Shown here one piece after another: positions 22,440 to 33,400 of a stretch of DNA of 64,000 nucleotides (positions are counted from its first letter, which is position 1; each line of letters starts with the position of its first letter). The DNA is from Hydrangea macrophylla. Its lineage: Eukaryota > Streptophyta > Magnoliopsida > Cornales > Hydrangeaceae. Where the stretch lies: NCBI GenBank assembly GCA_033977485.1, contig CM066994.1:117948458-118012457 (forward strand), given 5' to 3'. The position numbers and the translations under genes were made by a program. The notes below the pieces were generated by a model that saw only the letters and a list, made by a program, of their open reading frames with translations, was not told the origin of the DNA and made no database searches.

Positions 22440-23005
22440 CAGCCCCGGGTCCGGTCTAGATCCGATTCTGTTAGACGGATTTGAGCATTTTTTAAGATTC
22501 ATATCCAGATCCGGATTCGAATCCGTATTTTATGCTAAAAAAATGGACCAAAAATGGTTTTGTAATATCCGGCCTGCCTAAGACTCGGATCCAAATAATA
22601 CTTTTATATATATATATAAATATATTTATACATATCTACATATAATATATAATATAATAATGTGTATATATAATGTATATACATACTATAATATAATTAT
22701 GTATATATATAATGCATATACATACTGCATTATATTTAATATATTAGTCATGTATATACAAATATATTTTTATATACATATTATATATATACGAAAATAG
22801 TATAGATATACATATTACATATTATTTCGGATCGAATCCGGATCCAGATCCGGATTCGGTATATTTTGGCGCATCCGGATATAGATTAACTTATAACAGA
22901 TCCGTCACATCCGAATCCGAATCCGAATCCAAATCCATATATAATTTAGCGGATCTGGATCTGGATGCACTAGATTCGATCTGAATTTGACCCGTTTACA
23001 GGCGT
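22440..23005. mobile_element. Possible non-autonomous element rich in TCCGGATCCG
   Basis: Dense TCCGGATTCGAATCCG-like motifs at both sides (22450-22530 and 22825-22985) flank a TA-rich core (22600-22820). Motifs on the two sides are in opposite orientation. Ends and TSD could not be fixed. Confidence 0.4.
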
Positions 23006-23177
23006 ACTATCAAACAAGTCTCCCCCACCAATTAAATTAAAAATACCTACTCAAAGTCAAATTGACCGATTCATAAATTGGTAAATAACATACCCATTCA
23101 AATATATAAGAATCTGGACATTATATACTGTGGTTAGTTAAGGTTTTGGTGTTGAAAGGGTAAAAAAAAAAAACTGA

Positions 23178-23187
23178 CCTATATAAA
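23178..23187 (+). promoter_or_regulatory. TATA box of the extensin-like pseudogene
   Basis: CTATATAAAG lies 57-66 bp upstream of the ATG at 23244. Spacing suits a short 5' UTR. Confidence 0.5.
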
Positions 23188-23243
23188 GGGTTGAGGGGAT
23201 TGCTTTATAGAACATAAGCCAAAATCCCATTTTTGTTGTAAAG

Positions 23244-23780
23244 ATGGGAACTATAATGGCTTCTCTCGTTGCCAGTCTTCAAGTGGTGGTAGTGTCCCTT
23301 AGTTTGCCATTAGAAACCTCTGCAGATTACAATTACTAATCTCCTCCACCACCATTGCCTACGTACAAGTCTCCCCCACCTCCAGTCTAAAACTCCCCAC
23401 CACCACCAGTTTACAAATTACCACCACCCCCAGTCTACAAGTCCCCACCACCCCTAGACTACAAATCTCTACCACCACCAGTCCATTATTCTCCACCACC
23501 CCCAGTCTATAAGTCCCCAGCACCACCAGTCTACTACTCTCCACCACCCCCAGTCTACAAGTCCCCACCACCACCAATCTACTACTCTCCACCACCCCCA
23601 GTCTACAAGTCCCCACCAGTACCAGTCTATTACTCTCCACCACCCCTAGTCTACAAGTCTCCACCACCAGCAGTCTATTACTCTCCACCACCCCCAGTGT
23701 ACATTAATTCACCACCATCACCCCATTACTATTACTCTTCACCCCCTCCTCCCCCTACTAATAAGTCTCAGTGGCTTTGA
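23244..23780 (+). pseudogene. Extensin-like hydroxyproline-rich glycoprotein pseudogene
   Basis: ATG at 23244 begins a hydrophobic signal-like segment (MASLVASLQVVVVSLSLPL) followed by ADYNY, as in extensin precursors. Downstream are about 15 repeats of the SPPPPVYKSPPPPVYYS type ending in NKSQWL and TGA at 23778-23780. Extensins are secreted cell-wall proteins cross-linked at Tyr. Two in-frame TAA codons break it, one where the first repeat block begins (after DYNY, near 23335) and one near 23386 where a Tyr codon is expected. The last part of the gene is duplicated at 39943-40134. Confidence 0.8.
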
Positions 23781-25633
23781 TAGTATAAAGGTAAACTTCT
23801 TATGATCATTTAAATTCATCAATACATAGCTTATCTTCAAAACCTAATGTTGCTTTGAAGAATTAATGTAGTTTTATGAGTTATAACTAGTGGTTTGCCA
23901 ACGGAAGAAACTCATTGTGCACTATTTACATTATTTGTAGTTAAATAACTACATCATTAATTTTCCAAGAATGTGTACTTAATGGTCCATTAATGACAGA
24001 AACTCAATATATGTTCTTGAAGGAAAAGAGAAGAATAGCAGAATAAATAAAAGGAGTGTTGCAAAGCTTTTTATAGAGAGAAGAAAAGCGACCAAAGGAA
24101 GAAGAAGAAGAAGAATAAAAGGCTACAAGATAGAATTGGTTTTTCATTGTTTTCATGTAATGGTCTATGCATTTGCTTAGACCAATCCGTATGTGTGTGA
24201 ATGTGTATGTTGGTCATCTAGATAATAAAATTATTTGTGTTGTCAATAATTTTTTTTTTGTTTTATTCCTCATTTTCCTTTTAACGTTTTGCCCTCTTTC
24301 GAAATTTCATCTGAGTATATCCACACACACATGTGTGTGTATGACAGTATGTATTAAGGAAATACAACCCTACTACAATTCTAGGAGTGTGGTTTTCAAA
24401 CAAACAAATTAAATAAGTCTTTTCCATCTCATTATTTTGACACTATCGACGTAAATTTTCACTCATGGCTTCTCTCATTTTGTTTGGCTAAGCAATCAAA
24501 GTTTTATGAAAGAAAGGCACAAAGCACAAATCAGTACACCCAAAAACCAAACCCCCATATTGCAGAAGCAACAAGAAATTCGCCAAACTAACTTAAAAAA
24601 ACAGAAGCAGAAACAAAACACCCTCAACCAAAGTATGTGCCTGATGGCTGATGCATGAAATAGTACAATTTGCCATAGAAGTTCTCACCTAACAGTCATT
24701 GATTTTGAAGAAGCATTTGCTTGCCACTATTGCCAGTAATATTAGTTTTCATGTAGCTAAAGCAATATAGTTTGACAACCACCACCATGCATTCTGGAGG
24801 TATGCAACCATGGCTTCCATGACTTTTCAGTAATCTGTTTTATTCTTTGACTTATGCAGGGGTGGTAAGATCAAGTGGTAGGTGGTGTATGCAATTTGTA
24901 ATTGTTACTATTATTATAGCGCTTAAGTAGATTGTTTTTGATAATTTGTGTTGTTTCAGGTTATTGAATGAACTTATATTGTGTTCAAAATGCACTCCAA
25001 TTGGGAGACAAATATTTGAGAATAATGTGACTTGGCGTCAATACATTGTTCATCCAAAGAGTACATTTTTGTTCATCCACCAACACCATCCTTATTTTAT
25101 CAATAGAATTACTCAATGACACACATACAAGAAAGGTGTTTGTGGGTGAGCAAAAATGAACTCTTTTTTTTTTTTTTCAAATTCTCTTTTTTTTTGGAAT
25201 TATTTTGTGACATCCACAATGGTTTGAGGTTTCTATGGACCACATTAGACCTCCATTAATAGGGATGGCAATGGGGTGGGTTTTCCGGGTTCCCCGCCCC
25301 GCCCCGCCCCGCCCCGCCCCGCCCCTAATAGGTAGGGTATGGGGGGGGCTTAATAGGGTTAGGGGCGGGTATGGGGGAGGTTTTCAAAACTCGGGTCGGG
25401 GTCGGGGTAGGGTCAAAAAATCCGCCCCCGCCCCGAATATACTTGTATTTATATTTTTACCCCTCAATAGTTATGTGTATTACCATTCAAAAAAAAAAAA
25501 ACTGCACTATTAGGGAACTAATTGGGTAAGTTAAAAAAAAAACTGCACTATTAGAGAAAAAAATGCATTAAAAAAATTGCTTTTTCAATTTGTGTACCAA
25601 AAAAAAAAAAAAAAAAACATAATCGGGGCGGGG
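23589..25633 (+). repeat. 2-kb direct repeat, copy B
   Basis: Covers the extensin 3' end, its downstream region, the start of copy B of the old segment and the left part of an hAT element. It matches 39943-41980 with, by eye, fewer than ten substitutions plus changes in homopolymers. The right limit is CGGGGCGGGG, where the CACTA element starts. Confidence 0.9.
25260..25633. mobile_element. hAT-type element, right part lost
   Basis: Starts TAGGGATGGCAATGGGG after TCCATTAA (25252-25259), as in the complete copy at 41614-42107. Sequence is GC-rich (CCCCGCCCCGCC runs). It ends at the CACTA 2 boundary and the right terminus and second TSD are missing. Confidence 0.8.
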
Positions 25634-25639
25634 CAACAA

Positions 25640-26215
25640 AACATGGCAAGGAAAATAAAATATCATTGCCAAAAGTATAGTTTTGGCAAGGAAATTAATT
25701 TTCGTAGCGAAAAAGGCTGAAAAATACATGTTTAGCAACGAAAATATATTTTTCTTGCCGAAAGTATTAGATTTGGCAACGAAAATGTATTTTCCTTGCC
25801 GAAAGTATTCGATTTGGCAACGAAAATGTATTTTCCTTGCCGAAAGTATTGAATTTGGCAACGAAATTTTTTTTCCTTGCCGAAAGTATTGGTTTTGGCA
25901 ACGAAAATTTATTTTCCTTGCCGAAAGTATTCGATTTGGCAACGAAAATGTATTTTCCTTGCCGAAAGTATTGAATTTGGCAACGAAATGTTTTTTCCTT
26001 GCCGAAAGTATTGGTTTTGTCAACGAAAATTTATTTTCCTTGCCGAAAGTATTGAATTTTGCAAAGAAATGTTTTTTCCTTGCCGAAAGTATTGGTTTTG
26101 CCAACGAAAATTTATTTTCCTTGCCGAAAGTATTGAATTTGGCAACGAAATTTTTTTTCCTTGCCGAAAGTATTGGTTTTGGCAACGAAAATTTATTTTC
26201 CTTGCCTAAAGTGAG
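25640..26215. repeat. Left subterminal array of CACTA 2 (about 13 units of 40-41 bp)
   Basis: Each unit is GGCAACGAAAAT...ATTTTCCTTGCCGAAAGTATT, an imperfect dyad. CTTGCC recurs at 25754, 25795, 25836, 25876 and 25917 (steps 40-41). Two variants alternate in parts (AATTTGGCAACGAAATTTTT and GGTTTTGGCAACGAAAATTTA), giving an 81-82-bp dimer. The lack of stops gives long frames on both strands, which are not genes. Confidence 0.85.
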
Positions 26216-26216
26216 T

Positions 26217-28277
26217 TGTATATTCAGTGTTATTTAACAAGTGATGTGGGTCCCACCCCACACCACTATAGTAGCCATTTCTCTCTCCCCTCCCATTCTC
26301 ACGTTATTTTGGGAGCATTCATTCTCTTCATCTCCTTCTTCTCCAAAGACCCAAAGAAGTACAAGCTTCAAATCCAAAGTTCTTCCTCCTCTTTGATTTT
26401 CCTTCTCCAAGACTTGAAGGGAAGATCAAGAACAACATTATCAATCATCTCTAACCATTGTAGAGCTTGAGTTCATCTCTTTGGTAAGTATTTCAAAAAC
26501 CCCCAAATTCTAGGGTTTATGTAGATTTTAAAATTTTGGTTAGTAGTGATCATCTCCTTCTTTGTATAGCGTCTTGGGAGTATTTAGAAGATATCCTAAC
26601 AATCCTAACCATATTCATTGAAGGATTCTTAGTGTGGGTAAGTTTTTCAATCTCTAACACCTAAGGTTTTGCTAGTTTTGTTTTTCAATCTCTAACACCT
26701 AAGGTTTTGCTAGTTTTGTGATATCTATCCTAACCTTGGGTTATTCTTGCTTAGAGTGGTATTCTTGGAGCTTCCTTCAAATCCTAGCAACCTCATTGAA
26801 GTTATTTTGGAGTTGCTTAGCTCTCTTGAGTTTTCTTTGAATTTTGGAAGCTAAGCATTGAGGTAGATTCTTTGTTGTCTCTTTTCTATGTGTTATCCAT
26901 AGTTGAAATGTGATGAGAAACATTTATGTGAGAACATAGACATATGCTTAGGTTTCCCCCACTTTGATAAACTAGGGCTTGAAGCCTAAATGTGGATTGA
27001 TATGTGCTAAGTGTTGTATGTGATTATGTATGACATATAGATTTGTTACAACACTGTCTACTTAGCCGTCGTGCTAAGGTACTACGCTACCCACCATTTT
27101 GCAGGTAATGTCGATAAGGGCATGTGTGACCCCGGCCGTCTTGAGTTTAAGAGCTTACTTTGTTAAGTTTCAATGAGTTAGCTTCTTTGAGAATTGTTGG
27201 ACACATGTTAGTCCTTGTTTTACTATCATTATTGTTAAACTTGTTGAAGAATTTTTGAATCGTGTAATTAAGTCTCAAGGTCATTGGATCTCTTTTGTTT
27301 GAACCCTTACCGGGTTCACTTTAGTTAACTATGTGGTATGTTTGATGATGCTGTGAACTTTTGTTGAGTTTGTTTTAACTTAATTCATTTTGTGTTTCGA
27401 TCCTTACCGGATGAAGCTTCAATTGTTTTAAAGAGTTAAAGTCTTCAAATACCTCAAATGATTTCAAATTTGTCTCCCTCCCTCTTGTGAAAATCTCTTT
27501 CGCTACCTCGTGTTTGTAAATTGTAATCGTTGGATGTTTCGGATAGCTTGTACATGTGCATTATACTATTTTAGACTTGCCTATACCTATTTGGAAGTTT
27601 TAAAAGCTTTTAGAACACTCTCTCCCCATCTCTCTCCTCTTATCTCTTTTTCCTTTAAAAATCTCTCCCGACCTCTCGTTTTACTAAATTGTGCTCAGAT
27701 TTAGTTCCGGTTAGATGACATACATGTTATACATCTATTCGGACTTGTTTAAGTATGTTTTGAAATTCAAATTCGAGAATTTATCAAAATTAGTGTCGAT
27801 ACGGATTTGCTGTCAAAAAATACTCTGCTGTCAAATCTCCTACTGTCAAAAATAGGAACTGCTATAGCAGTGACCTTTTTTCTGCCCAAACGGTACGGAA
27901 TCGAGAAAATATCAGTCGGGAAAAGTTGTCCGGAATTACGTTTTACATGTGACTACGCGGACGGAATATCAGATTTCAAAATATACGAGTGTCGAAAATC
28001 TTTTTAAAGTTTCAGCAACATAGAAAATTAATCCTGGGACTGATTGTAGCAGTGAGCTTTTTCTGCCCAAATGGTGCGGAACTGAGAAAATATCAGTCGG
28101 GAAAAGTTGTCCGGAATTACGTTTTACATGGGATTGCGCGGACGGAATATGAAATTTCTAAGGGCATAATTATTTACAAACTGTTAAAAGTTCAGCATTC
28201 ACTAAAATGATCTTTTATCATTCTTTTCTTTTGTATCTTTCTTTCTTTCCTTGCGCTTCGGTTTTCGGGGCGTTACA
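26217..28277 (+). mobile_element. Probable LTR fragment inside CACTA 2
   Basis: Ends TTTTCGGGGCGTTACA at 28277, an LTR-like terminus, after which CACTA subterminal sequence resumes. The start resembles an LTR transcription-start region (CT-rich 26270-26400, then GGTAAGT). An internal 125-bp duplication (27861-27985 and about 28035-28165) shares TTCTGCCCAAA and AAAATATCAGTCGGGAAAAG. No left LTR terminus or TSD found, so a truncated LTR is the best reading. Confidence 0.4.
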
Positions 28278-28561
28278 ATTTCCTTACCAAAAATAAATTT
28301 TAGCAACGAATATAGTTTCTTTCGGCTTTTATTTACAATAAAAAAGGGGATCGAAATGGATAAGAGTTGGGCAGGGGGGAGGGCACCGTTTGATAAAACT
28401 GGAAATTAAGTACTACATTTTTTTAAAAAATTTCAATCTTTTATGTCACACAATCATAACATATTATTGAAACATCACTCCTTATCCAACAAAATCTTAG
28501 CCTTTTTTATATTTCATCTTTCTATCTTTTTTATTTCAAAAAAAATTCCTACTCACTTAAC

Positions 28562-28906
28562 TTGTATATGTCATTAGATATGGAGTTGCAGCCCAATGCA
28601 ACTCCTCTAAGTGCTGAGGAGTTGTCTGTTCAATGTCTGGGAGCAAGATCCGGTATAGTAAAGGGACTTGGTATGAGACCTTCTTCTTCCTCTCGTTCCT
28701 TAGTTACGTCTATTCAAACTATTGAGCAAAAGATGGAAGAAAAGATGGAGAGAAAGATGGCAGAGAAGATTTCTGAAATACAATCTACGACACTTAGTCA
28801 GATTCAGGAAATGGCTGATAGGATGGCAAGCATATTTCAATGGGCTCAAAGACTTGGCTATGACATGCCTGGGAACTCAACTGGTGCCAATGGAACTTCT
28901 TGGTAA
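28562..28906 (+). pseudogene. En/Spm-type transposon protein (PTTA-like) C-terminal remnant
   Basis: 114 codons: ELSVQCLGARSGIVKGLGMR, then a Ser-rich stretch, then a coiled coil (EEKMERKMAEK) and a Gly/Asn tail. This layout fits the C-terminal end of the plant transposase Ptta/En/Spm proteins (Transposase_24), which accompany CACTA elements and bind subterminal repeats. No upstream domain is present, so it is partial. It supports the CACTA identity of the host element. Confidence 0.55.
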
Positions 28907-28929
28907 GTAGCACTTCATTGACTATTTAA

Positions 28930-30413
28930 TTGCAAGTAACACGCGAATACTCAAAACTCAGTTTTGAGGTTTTGATAGCCCAAAATGAGTTCCGTGACTC
29001 GGAATGACACGAGACCGGAACTCACACCTCACACTCGACTAAATAGACGTGTAGGAACAAACGAGACAAAATTCTGACACCCGGATTGCAAGTAACACGC
29101 GAATACTCAAATTCTTAGACTTTGGCCTTTCAAAACTCAGTTTTGAGGTTTTGATAGCCCAAAATGAGTTCCGTGACTCGGAATGATACGAGATCGGAAC
29201 CCACACCTCACACTCGATTAAATAGACGTGTAGGAACAAACGGAACAAAATTCTGACACCCGGATTGCAAATAACACGCGAATACGCAATTTCTTAGACT
29301 TAGGCCTTTCAAAACTCAGTTTTGAGGTTTTGATACCCCAAAATGAGTTCCGTGACTCGGAATGATACGAGACCGGAACCCATACCTCACACTCAACTAA
29401 ATAGATGTGTAGGAACAAACGAGACAAAATTCTGACACCCGGATTGCAAGTAACACGCGAATACTCAATTTCTTAGACTTAGGCCTTTCAAAACTCAGTT
29501 TTGAGGTTTTGATAGCCCAAAATGAGTTCCGTGACTCGGAATGACACGAGACCGGAACTCACACCTCACACTCGACTAAATAGACGTGTAGGAACAAAAG
29601 AGACAAAATTCTGACACCCGGATTGCAAGTAACACGCGAATACTCAATTTCTTAGACTTAGGCCTTTCAAAACTCAGTTTTGAGGTTTTGATACCCCAAA
29701 ATGAGTTCCGTGACTCGGAATGACACGAGACCGGAACTCACACCTCACACTCGACTAAATAGACGTGTAGGAACAAACGGAACAAAATTCTGACACGCGG
29801 ATTGCAAATAAAACGCGAATACTCAATTTCTTAGACTTAGGCCTTTCAAAACTCAATTTTGAGGTTTTGATACCCCAAAATGAGTTCCGTGACTCGGAAT
29901 GACACGAGACCGGAACCCACACCTCACACTCGACTAAATAGACGTGTAGGAACAAACGAGACAAAATTCTGACACCCGGATTGCAAGTAACACGCGAATA
30001 CTCAATTTCTTAGACTTAGGCCTTTCAAAACTCAGTTTTGAGGTTTTGATAGCCCAAAATGAGTTCCGTGACTCGGAATGACACGAGACCGGAACTCACA
30101 CCTCACACTCGACTAAATAGACGTGTAGGAACAAACGAGACAAAATTCTGACACCCGGATTGCAAGTAACACGTGAATACTCAATTTCTTAGACTTAGGC
30201 CTTTCAAAACTCAGTTTTGAAGTTTTGATAGCCCAAAATGAGTTCCGTGACTCGGAATGACACGAGACCGGAACTCACACCTCACACTCGACTAAATAGA
30301 CGTGTAGGAACAAACGAGACAAAATTCTGACACCCGGATTGCAAGTAACACGCGAATACTCAAATTCTTAGACTTAGGCCTTTCAAAACTCAGTTTTGAG
30401 GTTTTGACTCGGA
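28930..30413 (-). repeat. 179-bp tandem array in CACTA 2 (about 8 copies)
   Basis: ATTCTGACACCCGG recurs at 29071, 29250, 29429, 29608, 29787, 29966, 30145 and 30324, every step 179. Copies are nearly identical. The reverse complement (CCGGGTGTCAGAA.., CGTTTGTTCCT, GTGTGAGGTGTGAGTT) aligns to the second subfamily of the CACTA 1 array (CCGGGAGTCCGAT.., CGTTTCTTCCT, GTGTGGGAGTTGCGAGTT). Confidence 0.92.
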
Positions 30414-30699
30414 ATTGCTTTTAATTTTTAAATTTTTTTTATAGTTCTGAAATTTGTAATATTCTAACACTTTTCTTTCAATTTTGATGCAGATCTAGAT
30501 TTCTAGCTTGCTCACGACTTTTAGGACTTTTTTTTTGTATACTCGTGTATGTTGAATGGTAGGATTTAAAGTAAGATTGTTGGAATTGTTGTTATGAGAT
30601 ATTCTTTTCTATTTTGATGTATGAAAGGTTTGGAATGATTGACATGGTTATTTAATATTATAAATATTTTGAACAATGAGTATTGGATTGTACAGGTAT

Positions 30700-31266
30700 T
30701 GTTGGGGTTACTTTTAGTGAGGAAAATATTTCCTTATCTAAGAGGAACTATGTTGGCAATGACTTATATTTCGTTGCTAAAATCCCATTTAGCAAGGAAA
30801 TTTGTTTTTTTTATCTATAGGTGAATACTATTGGCAAGGAAATATTGTTTCCTTGACAATTATCTATATTAAGTACTGGAGCAGGGGTATTAGCAAGGAA
30901 ATTAACCTATATGCAACAAAAAACATGAGTATTAGCAAGAAAAACTTTCCTTGCAAAAAGTTAAGAATTGGCAAGGAAAATATTTCCTTGCCAATTGTCT
31001 ATATTTAGCCCAAGATTAGGGGTATTGGCAAGGAAATCAAGCCATTAGCAACAAAAAATATGAGCATTAGCAAGGAAACATTTCCTTGCAAAAAGCTAAG
31101 AATTGGCAAGGAAAACAATTTCCTTGCAAAAAGCTAAGAATTGGCAACGAAAATTTTTTTCGTTGCTGTAGGCTTTAGCTACAGAGCTTTAGCAAGGAAT
31201 CTGGCAACAAAAAACATTCCTTGCTAAAGGCTTTTGCTACAAAAATATGGCATTTAGCAAGGAAAA
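30700..31266. repeat. Right subterminal repeats of CACTA 2
   Basis: At least fifteen TTGGCAAGGAAA, TTAGCAAGGAAA or TTTCCTTGC motifs in both directions, with TTCGTTGCT variants. They pair as dyads like those on the left side. The Tekay LTR begins at 31267. Confidence 0.8.
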
Positions 31267-33216
31267 TGTGACACCCGCTCCCGCGGTTTATATTTAATAT
31301 TGCTTTAGCATGCATAATCATAAGTTAATATTAATTAATGTGTTATGTGACACTTATTGGAGTGGGATTGACCCACTAAGTTGATTATGGGTGTCCAGTT
31401 GGGAACCCAGTTGTTGCTAGTATGGCAATCCCAAGTTGGGATATGTGTTGATGGGTCCCAGTTGAGATGGGACATTATATGTGGAACACCCTATGTGCCT
31501 AAATGTTTATTAAGGCTTAAATGATTTACCATTTTATTGTTGTTAATATCATGTTATTAGGTAGTGACCACTTCTGGGGTCAATTAGGGGTACCTTTGTG
31601 AGCACGAATTGAACACGTTACATAATTAGTAGGTTAATTAGCAACTTCATATAATTAAATGGGACCACTTATGGGACCCATGCGAGATATAGACAAATAC
31701 CCATTTAGGTTTGGGATAGTTTTAATACAGTTTCATAATTAATAGGGGCGTAAGTGCGAAATTAGTAAACTAATGGGGGTGTTATAATAAAATGGAAAAT
31801 TTATATAAACAAGCCACCTAGGAGGAGGATGACTCCTCAATTCAATTGTTCCAATCTCGGATAGTTAACATTACAGTGACGAAGACGAGAATTGCTATAG
31901 TTGACGGTGACGTTACCGAAGCCGATTGACGCGCCGAACAACGTCGGTTTTTAAAACAGGCTACATATTCGGACTCCTGGGGGTGAGTCTAATCTATTGG
32001 TATTAATTTTATTGAGTTCTGTGACAGTTTTTCCGCGACCCATTTTGGGGTTTAAGCTCATAACTTGTAATTTTTATATAGGGTTTGTACCTGGATCATA
32101 ATAGGAATCTAATATTGTGATTAGGAGCGAAACCCAAGAGGTGAGTGATGTTAATTTTGATATTTGGATGATTTGCATGTTAGGTTCAATTGTGATGCCA
32201 AAGCATGCCTAATTAGCGTAATTTAATTTATTTAGATTATTATTGGGCAAAATTCATGTGGTTAAATTAGGCCCAATTTATTTGTGAAAGCATGGTGTAA
32301 TGATTAAATGAGCATGTTGAGTTGCCTATTTGGGTCAATGGAAATTGCTAGTTCTATTCCACCATGAGGTAATCTTTGTGGTGACGACCACGGCCGCCAG
32401 AGGCCTATGGGACCGCACGTGTGAAGGCGTGGGTCATGACTAGTCACGTGGGCTTGGGGAGTGGAGCCGCGGGCTAGCCGGTAGTGGTGGGAGTGAACTA
32501 GTAGTTGCCAGAGACTATAGTTATTTGTAATATGTTGAATTGAGCGTGTTTATTATCCATGTTCATGATTGGCATTACTCACAAGCATATAGCTTATATA
32601 TTGTAGTGGTTATTGAATAACCATCGTAGGTGATCGCGGCGAGGAATCGGGGAAGTAAGCTGGGATGTGGCTTGGCTGGCTTATGGGTTTTGGGGGTTGT
32701 TGTAACCTTGTGAATAGTTACTTGCTTTTTAGTTTAAAGCTTGCAATGTAGTTGTAATTAATGGGTTTTAATCTGGGCTGTAGTACGAGTCATACTTTGG
32801 TTGGTGTAAGGGCTTATGTAATATTTCTAGTTAAATTTTATACTTTAGTTGGGATTGGTTGTAAATGGCTATATTTAGTACTTTTCCTAAAGTATTTAAA
32901 AACTCTTGCTTGTACTTGGAAGCTCATGTTTGTGATTTTGATTTTATTCTAAATGGTTTAAAGCATAAATTTTGATTTCAACTTGTGATTTGGTAATATT
33001 ATTGGGAATTTATTACTTGTTAAAACAGGGTTATTTTGGCTGATTGCAAAGACAGGATTTTGTTTTTTTTTTTTTTATTTTATTTTATTTATTATAGTTG
33101 AGCTTCTTTGGTTTAAGTTTATTTTAAATTTATTTTTGAAACTTTAATCACTTGTGTAAGGTCTTGGTGGCGTGCCACGTATCCTAGGATCATCTGGGTG
33201 GTTCTGGGGCGTGACA
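31267..33216 (+). repeat. 5' LTR of the young Tekay element
   Basis: TGTGACACCC start, GGGGCGTGACA end. Differences from the 3' LTR by eye: 31688 (T/C), 33072 (T/A), 33162 (T/C) and 33181 (A/G). It should hold the promoter and polyadenylation signals; a TATA-like TTTATATAAAC lies at about 31800-31810. Confidence 0.95.
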
Positions 33217-33221
33217 TTTAG

Positions 33222-33233
33222 TGGTATCAGAGC
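33222..33233 (+). other. Primer binding site (initiator Met-tRNA)
   Basis: TGGTATCAGAGC, five bases after the LTR end. Confidence 0.95.
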
Positions 33234-33400
33234 ATTAGGCTTAGAGCCTTGGGTACGAGAGACGACGATTGAGAGTACGCGTAGATGACGAGCATGTAAA
33301 TGCATTTCATGGATGCATATGAATAATTGTTGCTATGTTGTTATATAACATATTGGCATAGCATGCAATATATTTATGTCAATTGACTGACAGGTAAAGA

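Noticed and set aside
25568..26237. Long open frames of 184-205 codons on both strands
   Set aside because: They arise from the 40-41-bp CACTA subterminal repeat, which happens to lack stops; translations are simple repeats of the same phrase.
29039..29964. Three nearly identical 69-codon frames on the minus strand
   Set aside because: One frame per 179-bp unit; the period is not a multiple of three and there is no start or domain evidence. Similar frames in the 178-bp array follow from DNA homology.
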